64,000 nucleotides of DNA. Source: Sphingomonas sp. PR090111-T3T-6A (GTDB lineage Bacteria > Pseudomonadota > Alphaproteobacteria > Sphingomonadales > Sphingomonadaceae). The stretch is from the NCBI RefSeq assembly GCF_000383095.1, contig NZ_AORL01000004.1, positions 62,001 to 126,000 on the forward strand, given 5' to 3'. The notes beneath the pieces are model-generated. The model was given only the letters and a program-made list of their open reading frames with translations. It was not told the origin of the DNA and ran no database searches. Shown in pieces: positions 37,097 through 45,467 of this stretch. The position numbers and the translations under genes are program-made. How positions within the stretch are numbered: position 1 is the first letter of the stretch; each line of letters opens with the position of its first letter.

Positions 37097-38026
37097 CTAG
37101 GCGAGCGAGAGGATATGGCGTGCCTCGGCGCAGTCGGCCTCGATCTGGGCGGTGAGCGCTTCGAGGCTGTCGAACTTGGCCTCGGGGCGCAGAAAACGGA
37201 CCAGCTCGACGGTCAGCTCCTGCCCGTAGAGGTCGCCGGAGAAGTCGAAGAAGGTGGGCTCCAGCAGCTCCTTGGGCGGATCGAACTGGGGCCGGATGCC
37301 GAGATTCGCGGCGCCGTTCAGCACGCGGCCATCCTCCAGACGCCCGCGCACAGCATAGACGCCATAGGCCGGGCGCAGATAGTCGCCGAGCGCGATGTTG
37401 GCCGTCGGGAAGCCGATGGTGCGGCCGAGCTTGTCGCCATGCTGCACGATGCCTCGGATCGCGAAGGGGCGGCTCAGCAGGCGGGCCGCTTCTTCCATCT
37501 CGCCGGCCTTGAGATGCTGGCGAATGCGGGTGGAGGAGGCGACGGCGCCGTCCGTCTCGACCGCGCGGACCGTCTCGGCGCGTATCCCGTGCCGTTCGGA
37601 GAGCGCCGCGAGGTCGGCGGTGTTGCCGGCGCGGCCCTTGCCGAAGGTGAAGTCCTCGCCCGTCACGACCCCGGCCGCGCCGATCCGCTCATGCAGCCAT
37701 TCCGTGACGAAGCCCTCGGGGCTGACCGCCGCGAGCGCCCGGTCGAACGGCAGCGCGAGCGCCGCGTCGGCGCCGAAGGCCTCGAACAGGTCCATGCGCT
37801 GGGGAATGGTCGTGAGCAGGAAAGGCGGTGCGTCGGGCCTGAACAGCCGCGCCGGGTGCGGATCGAAGGTGGCGACCATCGCCGGCCGGCCCTCCGTGCG
37901 GGCGCGTTCGATGGCACGGCCCACCACCGCCTGATGGCCGACATGGAAGCCGTCGAAATTGCCGAGCGCCACGATCGCGCCCCGCGCGGGGGCGGGAACC
38001 GGCTGGTCCCCGGAGAGCCGTATCAT
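37097..38026 (-). CDS. ribF: Bifunctional riboflavin kinase / FAD synthetase
   Basis: A 309-residue enzyme making FMN and FAD. The N-terminal adenylyltransferase domain has GNFDGFHVGHQAV and VTGEDFTFGKGRAGN. The C-terminal kinase domain (about 180-305) has GRTIGFPTANI, followed by YGVYAVRG. It lies 44 bases upstream of ileS; ribF-ileS-lspA is a classical cluster. The start is ATG 38026. Confidence 0.95.
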   Translation of the reverse strand: MIRLSGDQPVPAPARGAIVALGNFDGFHVGHQAVVGRAIERARTEGRPAMVATFDPHPARLFRPDAPPFLLTTIPQRMDLFEAFGADAALALPFDRALAAVSPEGFVTEWLHERIGAAGVVTGEDFTFGKGRAGNTADLAALSERHGIRAETVRAVETDGAVASSTRIRQHLKAGEMEEAARLLSRPFAIRGIVQHGDKLGRTIGFPTANIALGDYLRPAYGVYAVRGRLEDGRVLNGAANLGIRPQFDPPKELLEPTFFDFSGDLYGQELTVELVRFLRPEAKFDSLEALTAQIEADCAEARHILSLA

Positions 38027-38087
38027 GGCCGCGCGCTATAGCAGGTGGCGCCGCGATGCCAAGGGAAGCGCGGCGCCAAGCCGAACC

Positions 38088-38573
38088 TCAGCCGCGCACC
38101 AGCGTGACGAAGCTGTAGGCCGGGCGGTCGCCCTCGGCGGCATGATCCTCGCGGAACGTCTCGCGCCAGCCGGCGCCGAGATCGGGCATGTGCGTGTCGC
38201 CCTCCGGCGCGGCATGGACCTCGGTCAGCTCGACACGATGCACCAGGGGCAGGAAGAGGCGATAGATCTCTGCCCCGCCGATCACCGCGACCACCGGCCC
38301 GCTGGCGAGCGTCAGCGCTTCCTCGATGCTGGTGGCGACCTCCGCGCCCTCAGCCCGCCATGCCGCGTCGCGGGTCAGCACGATGTGGCGGCGGCCGACG
38401 AGCAGGTTGGGGAAGCTCTCGAACGTCTTGCGGCCCATGATCATCGGCAGGCCGGTGGTCATCGCCTTGAAGCGCTTGAGATCGGCGGGCAGGCGCCAGG
38501 GCAGGCCGCCTTCCACGCCGATCACGCCATTGTCGGCGCGCGCCGCAAAGAAGACGATCTCGGCGCCGCTCAT
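38088..38573 (-). CDS. folA: Dihydrofolate reductase
   Basis: A 161-residue enzyme that reduces dihydrofolate with NADPH. The family signature GVIGVEGGLPWRLPADLKRFK (split as GVIG and LPWRLPADLKRFK) is at about 16-36, followed by IMGRKTFESFP, RRHIVLTRD and VIGGAEIYRLFLP. No thymidylate synthase gene is in the window. It sits 61 bases upstream of ribF on the same strand, with the shared promoter interval to its right. Confidence 0.96.
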   Translation of the reverse strand: MSGAEIVFFAARADNGVIGVEGGLPWRLPADLKRFKAMTTGLPMIMGRKTFESFPNLLVGRRHIVLTRDAAWRAEGAEVATSIEEALTLASGPVVAVIGGAEIYRLFLPLVHRVELTEVHAAPEGDTHMPDLGAGWRETFREDHAAEGDRPAYSFVTLVRG

Positions 38574-38699
38574 GCGGGAAGCGCCGTCGGGCGGGGGAGA
38601 TGGTGCATGGTGCCGTCCTGAGATGCGGAAGCCTTGCCCCTCCTAGAGAGGGACGGACGCAGGGCGCAAGCCGGACGGTGATTCTGGTGACGGGACGAT

Positions 38700-38722
38700 G
38701 AATCGTGCGGGAAAAACGATTC
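38700..38722. promoter_or_regulatory. Inverted repeat carrying two GANTC sites upstream of the CHAP gene
   Basis: Arms GAATCGT and ACGATTC are perfectly complementary and separated by nine bases. Each arm holds a GANTC, the target of the CcrM adenine methylase used in alphaproteobacteria for cell-cycle control. It lies in the 244-base interval between folA and the CHAP gene, 96 bases from the CHAP start. Whether CcrM or any regulator acts here is inference. Confidence 0.4.
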
Positions 38723-38817
38723 GCCGCACGGGCCGGGCGATCGGTCGACCGGTTGTTTAGTCTCTCGGAATTATCGTTACATCCCAACGCTACGGGGTGG
38801 TTGGGGCTTTATCGAAC

Positions 38818-39348
38818 ATGCTGAAACGGTCGAAGGTCGCGTTGTGTTCCATCGCGCTCGCGCTTTTCGCGATGCCGTCGGCGGCCGACGCCCAGCCTTC
38901 GGGCTTCTGGCAGTGCGCCCCCTTCGCCCGCATGTTCTCGGGCGTCCAGCTCTTCGGCGCGGCGGCGAGCTGGTGGAGCCAGGCGGTCGGCAAATATAGC
39001 CGCGGCGGCACCCCCAAGGAGGGCGCGGTGCTGGTGTTCAAGGCGATCGGCTCGATGCGCTCGGGCCATGTCGCCACCGTGTCGCAGGTTCTCTCCGACC
39101 GCATGATCAAGGTGACGCACGCCAACTGGTCCTCGCGCGGGCAGGTCGAGCATGACGTGCTGGTGATGGACACCTCGGCCAAGAACGACTGGAGCCAGGT
39201 GCGCGTGTGGTTCAAGAACCTGCACGATCTCGGCACCCACAGCTATCCGGTCTACGGCTTCATCTACGGCAAGAAGGCCGCCGACGCGGTGAAGGCCGAT
39301 GCCGCCCAGCAGGGCGATACCGACGGGGACGACGGCTCCAAGAGCTGA
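38818..39348 (+). CDS. Exported CHAP-domain protein, putative peptidoglycan amidase
   Basis: A 176-residue protein with a signal peptide (about 1-26, SAADA-QP) and a CHAP-like fold. The probable nucleophile is Cys33 in WQCAPFAR, the general base His84 in GHVATVSQV, and the third residue Asn103 in HANW. CHAP enzymes cut amide bonds in peptidoglycan. The start is ATG 38818. The gene stands alone and has a long upstream interval that contains an inverted GANTC pair. Confidence in the fold is moderate, in the substrate low. Confidence 0.8.
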   Translation: MLKRSKVALCSIALALFAMPSAADAQPSGFWQCAPFARMFSGVQLFGAAASWWSQAVGKYSRGGTPKEGAVLVFKAIGSMRSGHVATVSQVLSDRMIKVTHANWSSRGQVEHDVLVMDTSAKNDWSQVRVWFKNLHDLGTHSYPVYGFIYGKKAADAVKADAAQQGDTDGDDGSKS

Positions 39349-39446
39349 TCCCCCCGCTCCCACCAAGGGACAGGATGGCTTCTTCACCGCTTGCTTACGG
39401 CTGATCGGCTAGGCCAGCGTGCGCCGGTTGGGCTCAAGGGGTGAGG

Positions 39447-40745
39447 ATGCAGCAGCAAGGCGATGCAAGGCCGCGTTCGGCGGTATCGACGGGCGTGGGC
39501 CTTGTCGGGCTGGCGGGGCTGGCGGCCTTCTATGGCGCGGTTCGGCTGTGGAGGCTCGATTCGCCTTGGGTGCCGCTTGCCGGGCTGGCCGCCTGCGCGC
39601 TGCCGATGCTGCTCTGGTCGCTGCTGGTCGACCGGGTGCACCGCAATCCCTCGACCGGGATCGACTGGTCGGCCGCGCCGCGTCCCTGGGGAGAGGCGAT
39701 CGACATCAGCCTGGTGAAGCTCGCCGGATTGTGGGCGACCTGGGGGCTGATCGCCTCCTTCTATGCGCTCGGCCGCTGGTATTGGTCGGGCGATTATCTC
39801 TACGCGATGGACGTGCTGAGGATCGCGCTGCTGCCGCTGCTCGCCTTGTCGGTGCCCTATGTGGTCTGGCTTGATCGCCGGCTGGTCGAGCCGCGTGACG
39901 GGGCGTGGGCGTTCGGCACCTGGCTGCTCACCGCCGGGCGTGGAGCCGATGCGGCGCTCCGCCAGAAGATCGCAGAGCATATGCGGAGCTGGGCGATCAA
40001 GGGCTTCTTCACCGCCTTCATGCTCTCGGCACTGCGCGGCAACTGGGCGGCGGCGACCGGCGTGAGCCCGGCCGCGATGGCCGCCGATCCGGTGGCGCTG
40101 GCCGACGGGCTGGTGGCGCTGATGTTCCTGATCGACGTCAGCATGGGGACGGTCGGCTATCTCTTCACGATGCGGCCGCTCGATTCGCACATCCGCTCGG
40201 GCAATCCGTTCGTCGCGGGGTGGACGGCGGCGCTGATCTGCTATCCGCCCTTCATCCTGATGAACGCGGGCGGGCCGCTCGATTATCAGCAGCACCAGCT
40301 CGGCTGGGCGCGCGCGCTGTCGGACCATCCGCTGCTCCAGCCGCTCTGGGCCTTCGCGCTGATCGCACTGACCGGTGCCTATGCCTGGGCGACGGTGGCG
40401 TTCGGCCTGCGCTTCTCCAACCTTACCCATCGCGGCATCCTGACCCATGGGCCTTACCGCTTCACCAAGCATCCGGCCTATGTGTCGAAGAACCTGTTCT
40501 GGTGGATGGCGACAGTGCCGATGCTCACCACCAGCGGCGACTGGCGCGATGGCTTGCACAACTCCTGCCTGCTCGCCGTCATCAGCGGCGTCTATTTCTG
40601 GCGCGCCAAGACCGAGGAGCGGCATCTGATGCCCGACTCTGCCTATCGTGCTTATGCTGACTGGATGGCCCGCCACGGTCCTCTGGCGAAGCTGTGGCAG
40701 GCGGTGCGGCCGGCGCGATCGAAGGCGATGCAGCCGGCCGAATAA
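39447..40745 (+). CDS. Polytopic membrane protein with ICMT-like C-terminal domain
   Basis: A 432-residue protein with about eight to ten transmembrane helices. The C-terminal part (about 300-420) resembles isoprenylcysteine carboxyl methyltransferases: GILTHGPYRFTKHPAYVSKN (330-349), then KTEERHLMPDSAYRAYADW (388-406), the SAM-binding and Glu-Glu-x-x-Leu elements. The first 290 residues form an extra membrane region with no recognisable motif. In bacteria such enzymes methylate phospholipids or unknown lipids; no prenylated protein target is known here. The start is ATG 39447, after GGGGTG. It converges on gshA. Confidence 0.82.
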   Translation: MQQQGDARPRSAVSTGVGLVGLAGLAAFYGAVRLWRLDSPWVPLAGLAACALPMLLWSLLVDRVHRNPSTGIDWSAAPRPWGEAIDISLVKLAGLWATWGLIASFYALGRWYWSGDYLYAMDVLRIALLPLLALSVPYVVWLDRRLVEPRDGAWAFGTWLLTAGRGADAALRQKIAEHMRSWAIKGFFTAFMLSALRGNWAAATGVSPAAMAADPVALADGLVALMFLIDVSMGTVGYLFTMRPLDSHIRSGNPFVAGWTAALICYPPFILMNAGGPLDYQQHQLGWARALSDHPLLQPLWAFALIALTGAYAWATVAFGLRFSNLTHRGILTHGPYRFTKHPAYVSKNLFWWMATVPMLTTSGDWRDGLHNSCLLAVISGVYFWRAKTEERHLMPDSAYRAYADWMARHGPLAKLWQAVRPARSKAMQPAE

Positions 40746-40751
40746 GGCGCC

Positions 40752-42125
40752 TTAGAACGCCATCTCGTCATAGATGCGGCCGATGTCGCCGCCCCACGCG
40801 CCGTTATAGCGGTCGAGCAGGACTTCCGCCGGCGTCTTGCCGCTGGCGACGATCTCGCGCAGCGGGGCGAGATAGCCCGTCTCGTCGTCGCCCGCCCCGT
40901 TGAGACGCTGGCGTGCGGCAAGGCCGGCATGCGCGATGTCGAGCACGCGCGCCGCCAGCTCGCGGAAGCTGCGCCCGCGCGGACCCCTGGTGGCGAGCGC
41001 CAGCGTCGGAACCTGCTCGCGGATGCGGTGATGGTCCTCGACGGTCCAGTGCTTCACCTCGTCCCACGCCGCGTCGAGCGCCTGATCGTCGTAGAGCAGG
41101 CCCACCCAGAAGGCCGGCAGCGCGCAGATCCGGTTCCACGGGCCGCCATCGGCACCGCGCATCTCGAGGAAGCTCTTGAGCCGCACCTCGGGGAAGGCGG
41201 TGGAGAGATGATCGTTCCAGTCGCCGCGCGTCGGCTTCTCGCCGGGTAGCACGGACAGCTCGCCCCGCATGAAATCGCGGAAGCTGAGCCCGGCGGCGTC
41301 TATGTAGCGGCCCTCGCGATAGGCGAAGTACATCGGCACATCGAGCATGTAGTCGGCATAGCGCTCATAGCCGAAGCCGTCCTCGAACACGAAGGGCAGC
41401 ATGCCCGTGCGCTGCGGATCGGTGTCGGTCCAGATGTGCGAGCGGTAGGAGAGGAAACCGTTGGGCTTGCTCTCGGTGAAGGGCGAATTGGCGAACAGCG
41501 CGGTGGCGAGCGGCTGGAGGGCCAGCGAGACGCGGAACTTCTTCACCATGTCCGCCTCGCTCGCATAATCGAGGTTGGTCTGGATGGTGCAGGTGCGCAG
41601 CATCATGTCGAGGCCGAGCGAGCCCACGCGCGGCATGTGCCGCAGCATGATCGCATAGCGCCCCTTGGGCATGATCGGCAGCTCTTCGCGCGTCTTGTCC
41701 GGCCAGAAACCCAGCCCAAGAAAGCCGAGGCCCAGCTTCTCGCCCACTTCCTTCACCTGGCGCAGGTGGCGGCCGGTTTCGGCGCAGGTCTCGTGCAGAT
41801 TGTCGAGCGGCGCGCCCGACAGTTCGAACTGGCCGGCGGGTTCGAGGCTGATCGCCCCGTCGCTGCCGGAGAGCGCGATCACCTTGTCGCCCTCGATCAC
41901 CGGCTCCCAGCCATAGGCGGTGAGTTCGTTCAGCAGGTCGCGGATACCGCCCGGCTCCTCATAGGAGGGGGCGCGGTGATCCGCCGTGCGATAGACGAAT
42001 TTCTCGTGTTCGGTGCCGATGCGCCAACGATCCCTGGGCTTTTCGCCCTTCTGGAAGATGGCGAGCAGGTCGTCGCGCGACTCGATGATCGGGTCGGCTT
42101 CGGCGGTGGCGGTGCGGGTCGACAT
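40752..42125 (-). CDS. gshA: Glutamate-cysteine ligase (plant/alphaproteobacterial type)
   Basis: A 457-residue ATP-dependent enzyme that makes gamma-glutamylcysteine, the first step of glutathione synthesis. RIGTEHEKFVYR near residue 35, LEPAGQFELSGAPLD, and TCTIQTNLDYASEADM are GCS2-family marks. The sequence is the class shared by plants and alphaproteobacteria. gshB is not in the window. It lies 43 bases downstream of rsmE on the same strand. Confidence 0.96.
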   Translation of the reverse strand: MSTRTATAEADPIIESRDDLLAIFQKGEKPRDRWRIGTEHEKFVYRTADHRAPSYEEPGGIRDLLNELTAYGWEPVIEGDKVIALSGSDGAISLEPAGQFELSGAPLDNLHETCAETGRHLRQVKEVGEKLGLGFLGLGFWPDKTREELPIMPKGRYAIMLRHMPRVGSLGLDMMLRTCTIQTNLDYASEADMVKKFRVSLALQPLATALFANSPFTESKPNGFLSYRSHIWTDTDPQRTGMLPFVFEDGFGYERYADYMLDVPMYFAYREGRYIDAAGLSFRDFMRGELSVLPGEKPTRGDWNDHLSTAFPEVRLKSFLEMRGADGGPWNRICALPAFWVGLLYDDQALDAAWDEVKHWTVEDHHRIREQVPTLALATRGPRGRSFRELAARVLDIAHAGLAARQRLNGAGDDETGYLAPLREIVASGKTPAEVLLDRYNGAWGGDIGRIYDEMAF

Positions 42126-42168
42126 GCCTTGCGCCCTAGCGTTTACCGATCGGTATGGAAAGAGGCGG

Positions 42169-42903
42169 TCAACGCCAGTCGCCTGCGTGGCCCATCCAGA
42201 GCGAGACAGCCGCCAGCGCCGCCGTCTCCGCGCGCAGGATGCGGGGGCCGAGCGAGATGCCGCGCGCTTGGCGGAGCGCGCGGATCGCCTCGCGCTCGGC
42301 CGGGTCGAAGCCGCCTTCGGGGCCGATCAGGATCGCGGCGGGGCCGGGCTCGGGCCGGAAGGGGTCACCACCGGTCTCGTCCGCGAACCAGAGCGTGCGG
42401 TCGGCGGGCCAGTCCTTGAGGAGTTGCGTCAGCTTCACCGGCTCGTCGAGCGCGGGAAGCGCGGTGCGGCCACATTGCTCGGCGGCCTCGATCATATGGG
42501 CGCGCAGGCGCTCGAGGTTGAGCTTGTCGACCACGCTGCGCCGGGTGAGCACGGGGAGGAAGCGGCCGACGCCCAGTTCGCACGCCTTCTCGGCCATCCA
42601 GTCGACCCGCTGGCGCTTGATCGGCGCGGCGATCAGCCAGAGATCGGGCACCGGCTCGCGTTCGGCGAGGTGACGGACCATGCGCAGCCGCGCATCGCGC
42701 TTGCCGGCGGAGGAGACTTCGGCGGCCCACTCCCCCGTGCGATCGTCGAAGCAGCGTACCGCGTCGCCCGCCTTCAGCCGCATGACGTTGAGGAGATAAT
42801 TGGCCTGCGCGCTGTCGAGTACGACCTCCGTGCCCTCGGAGAGCGGGACATCGACGAACAGGCGGGGCGCGCTCTCAGGCGGCCAGGCGGGTGTGGCGGG
42901 CAT
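42169..42903 (-). CDS. rsmE: 16S rRNA (uracil-1498) N3-methyltransferase
   Basis: A 244-residue SPOUT methyltransferase. The N-terminal PUA-like domain (RLFVDVPLSEGTEVVLDSAQANYLLNV, in parts) is followed by the knot with ILIGPEGGFDPAE and SLGPRILRAETAALAAV. It methylates N3 of U1498 in the 30S decoding region. It is the first gene of rsmE-gshA. In related genomes ubiA normally lies next to it; here two orphan genes intervene. Confidence 0.95.
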   Translation of the reverse strand: MPATPAWPPESAPRLFVDVPLSEGTEVVLDSAQANYLLNVMRLKAGDAVRCFDDRTGEWAAEVSSAGKRDARLRMVRHLAEREPVPDLWLIAAPIKRQRVDWMAEKACELGVGRFLPVLTRRSVVDKLNLERLRAHMIEAAEQCGRTALPALDEPVKLTQLLKDWPADRTLWFADETGGDPFRPEPGPAAILIGPEGGFDPAEREAIRALRQARGISLGPRILRAETAALAAVSLWMGHAGDWR

Positions 42904-43074
42904 GGGACGGGCTTAGGCGGTCAACAGCATACTGTCCAAGGGGGAGGGGCTATGGGTGGTTTGCGGGCGGCCTGCTGATGGGCTCGCACCGGCGAGGCGG
43001 ACATGCAGTCGCCCGCCGCTTCCGCTTTCGATGCCACGAAGCGGATGGCGGAAAGCGACCGTCCAGCCCTGAAA

Positions 43075-43368
43075 TCAATCGAGGTTGTGATGAGCCATTC
43101 GCCGTATCTGCGATATCACGCAATAATCAGGCTGTGATACGTTGCGCAGGCATTTCCTCGCATAGGCCCGCGTGTCCGCCGGAGTTTTCGCGTTCTGCCT
43201 CAAAAACTCCGCACCGCGAGTGGCCTTCTCCAAATAGATTTTCTGCTCGGTCGGAGTGGGACCCCCCAGAGCGGAAACTCCATATGCGGTCGAAGTTATG
43301 ACCGCCTGCGCAGACCCCGCGGCCGGGATGGCGATGGCAGCGATAACACCCAGCAAGACTCGGCGCAT
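43075..43368 (-). CDS. Small secreted protein, unknown
   Basis: A 97-residue protein with a clear signal peptide (1-22, AAGSAQA). The mature part is a short helical segment with two cysteines (Cys73, Cys83) and a basic C-terminus. No domain is recognised. The start at 43368 has AAGGA upstream. GC is about 50-55%, well below its neighbours. It belongs to the small low-GC island between rsmE and ubiA. Confidence 0.6.
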   Translation of the reverse strand: MRRVLLGVIAAIAIPAAGSAQAVITSTAYGVSALGGPTPTEQKIYLEKATRGAEFLRQNAKTPADTRAYARKCLRNVSQPDYCVISQIRRMAHHNLD

Positions 43369-43687
43369 GATCCATATCCTTCCACGTCTCACTCGATAAT
43401 GAGATAATGCGCCGAACAGGGGCATCAAGCACTACGCAAGCGAAGCCGCCATTATGGAGGCATCTGCGCTGGCCCCCGACCACGCGTCCCTGTCGGTGTT
43501 CGAGGTTATGAAGAGCGATTTCCTCTTCATTCGTGTCAGCGTCGATCCTCCGGATGAGCTTCGCGAGCCGGTGGCGGCGGTCGCTCGCCCGCGCTAGTCG
43601 GTGGTTTCAAGGGCAGTGTGATCGACCTGCGCTTGAGGCTTTGGTGCACTTGTACCATGGGCGATCGGTACGTAAAATTGAGCTGCG
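43369..43687. other. Intergenic interval of the low-GC island
   Basis: No convincing gene is seen here. A 47-codon plus-strand frame at 43454-43597 (MEASALAPDH) has no Shine-Dalgarno and no recognisable homology. A short AT-rich inverted repeat (TCTCA and TGAGA) lies around 43386-43402, upstream of the leftward orphan gene. It may hold divergent promoters for the two orphan genes. Confidence 0.4.
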
Positions 43688-44467
43688 ATGGACTGTGTCG
43701 GGGGATTGGCGGTGCTCGCTTTCCAGCGTTTGTGGGTGCGTGGCGCGTTAGGCCTGTCGGCGGTCATGCTCACCGGTTTCGGCGCGGGATGGGCTTTAGC
43801 CCAGATGGGCTCGCAGACGGAGATGGATACGGGGAGCCGCATCGCGCGCCCGGTGCCGGCGGTCATACCGCACCATATCAAGCCCACGGACGACGATTCC
43901 CGGCTGGTTACAAGTGCGTTCGGCGTGTGTGTCGTCCGGGCTCATCGCGCGATGGTCGAGCGCGTGTTGGCGCTGCCGAGATTTGGCAAAGGTACATGGC
44001 ATGCGTTTGCCGTACTGGCGGACGAGAAATGCTTGAACAGCGGCACGTTGGCGATGCCGACGGATTTGCTGCGAGGCAGTCTGTACGCTGCGCTGTATGC
44101 GATCGACTTTCGCGTTGCTCCTTCCGTGCAGATCACCGAGCCGCTGGATTATAAACCCGACGTAGCGGGTGCTGAGCCAGCGGCTGCACAGAGTTATCTC
44201 GCGTTGCATGACTTCGGGGATTGCGTGGTACGCGCCGACACTGCGACGACCCGCGCGCTCGTCCTGTCGCCGGTGGGGAGTGCGGCGGAGGGCGAGAATT
44301 TCGCGAGGCTGGCATCGCGTTTCAGTGGCTGCATCGTCCAGGGGCAGACGATCACCTTCAGCAAGTCGGTGCTGTCGGCCGTGCTTGCCGAGACGCTTTA
44401 CCGCTCGACCAAGGCCGCCGTTGCCGCGTCCACGACAGTAGCGCCCCCGGCGATCCCGGTTAGGTGA
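43688..44467 (+). CDS. Membrane-anchored protein with internal duplication, unknown function
   Basis: A 259-residue protein. A hydrophobic N-terminal segment (about 18-38) is a signal anchor or signal peptide. Two copies of a 60-residue unit follow: residues 78-137 and 176-238. Shared residues include FG-x-CVVRA at the start (Cys81, Cys179), FA-x-LA and a second Cys (Cys115, Cys215), and a Leu/Ala-rich helix ending in LY. Each unit thus has a Cys pair 34-36 residues apart. I do not recognise the family. GC is lower than in flanking genes. The start is ATG 43688, with a weak GAG. Confidence 0.65.
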   Translation: MDCVGGLAVLAFQRLWVRGALGLSAVMLTGFGAGWALAQMGSQTEMDTGSRIARPVPAVIPHHIKPTDDDSRLVTSAFGVCVVRAHRAMVERVLALPRFGKGTWHAFAVLADEKCLNSGTLAMPTDLLRGSLYAALYAIDFRVAPSVQITEPLDYKPDVAGAEPAAAQSYLALHDFGDCVVRADTATTRALVLSPVGSAAEGENFARLASRFSGCIVQGQTITFSKSVLSAVLAETLYRSTKAAVAASTTVAPPAIPVR

Positions 44468-44498
44468 CGGGCGCGGGACGGTACGCTAGGGAGCGGCG

Positions 44499-45422
44499 GT
44501 GATCAGCGAACCCCTCTCCGTCCCCGATACCGAAACCCGCGGCTTGCTCGCGCTGCTGCCGGCGGCGGCGCGGCCTTATGCGATGCTGGCGCGCTTCGAT
44601 CGGCCGATCGGGGCCTGGCTGCTGTTCTGGCCGGGCGCTTGGGCCATCGCGCTCGCGGGCGGCGCGAGTGTCCGGACGGTGTGGCTGATGCTGCTGTTCG
44701 GCATCGGCGCGATCGCGATGCGGGGTGCGGGGTGCGTCTATAACGATATCGTCGACCGCGACCTCGACGCCCGTGTCGCCCGCACGCGCGGGCGGCCGCT
44801 GCCGAGCGGGCAGGTGACGCTCAAGGGTGCGTGGGCCTTCCTGATCTCCCTCTGCCTCGTCGGCCTTGCGGTGCTGCTGGCGCTGAACTGGCCGGCGCGG
44901 GGCATCGCGGTGGCGAGCCTTGCGCTGGTCGCCTGCTATCCCTTCATGAAGCGCATCACCTGGTGGCCGCAGGCGTGGCTGGGGCTGGTCTTCTCCTGGG
45001 CGGCGCTGGTCGGTTGGGTGGCGGTGACGGGCGGGCTCTCCGCGCCGGGGCTGCTGCTCTATGCGGGCGGCATTCCGTGGGTGGTGGGATATGACACCAT
45101 CTACGCGCTTCAGGACATCGAGGACGATGTGCTGGCCGGCGTCAAATCATCGGCGCGGGCGATGGGCGCGCATGTCCGGCCGGGCGTGTCGGCGCTCTAT
45201 GCCGCGGCGGTGGCGCTGTGGGGCGCGGCGCTGTGGAGCGTTCGGCCCGATCCGCTGGTGCTGGGGTCGCTGATCCCGGCGGCACTCCATCTCGGCTGGC
45301 AGGTGGCGACGCTCGATCCGGCCTCGGCAACAGGCTCGCTCGCCCGCTTCCGCGCCAACCGGACGACCGGCTTCCTCATTTTCGCGGCCGCTCTGGTGGT
45401 CGGAAGCGCGACGCGCCTTTGA
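44499..45422 (+). CDS. ubiA: 4-hydroxybenzoate octaprenyltransferase UbiA
   Basis: A 307-residue inner-membrane prenyltransferase with about eight helices that attaches the polyprenyl chain to 4-hydroxybenzoate in ubiquinone synthesis. The first Asp-rich motif is GCVYNDIVDRDLDARVARTRGRP (residues about 80-100, in parts) and the second is YDTIYALQDIEDDVLAGVKSSA. The start is GTG 44499. Likely first gene of a rightward run ubiA-pmbA-cysQ. Confidence 0.95.
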   Translation: MISEPLSVPDTETRGLLALLPAAARPYAMLARFDRPIGAWLLFWPGAWAIALAGGASVRTVWLMLLFGIGAIAMRGAGCVYNDIVDRDLDARVARTRGRPLPSGQVTLKGAWAFLISLCLVGLAVLLALNWPARGIAVASLALVACYPFMKRITWWPQAWLGLVFSWAALVGWVAVTGGLSAPGLLLYAGGIPWVVGYDTIYALQDIEDDVLAGVKSSARAMGAHVRPGVSALYAAAVALWGAALWSVRPDPLVLGSLIPAALHLGWQVATLDPASATGSLARFRANRTTGFLIFAAALVVGSATRL

Positions 45423-45467
45423 CGCCCGCCCTTTGACGGACGCGCTCCGGCTACCTAAGTGCCGGAC

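Noticed and set aside
43533-43751. Plus-strand 72-codon frame in the low-GC island
   Set aside because: No Shine-Dalgarno, basic low-complexity composition, and it overlaps the start of the duplicated protein in another frame.
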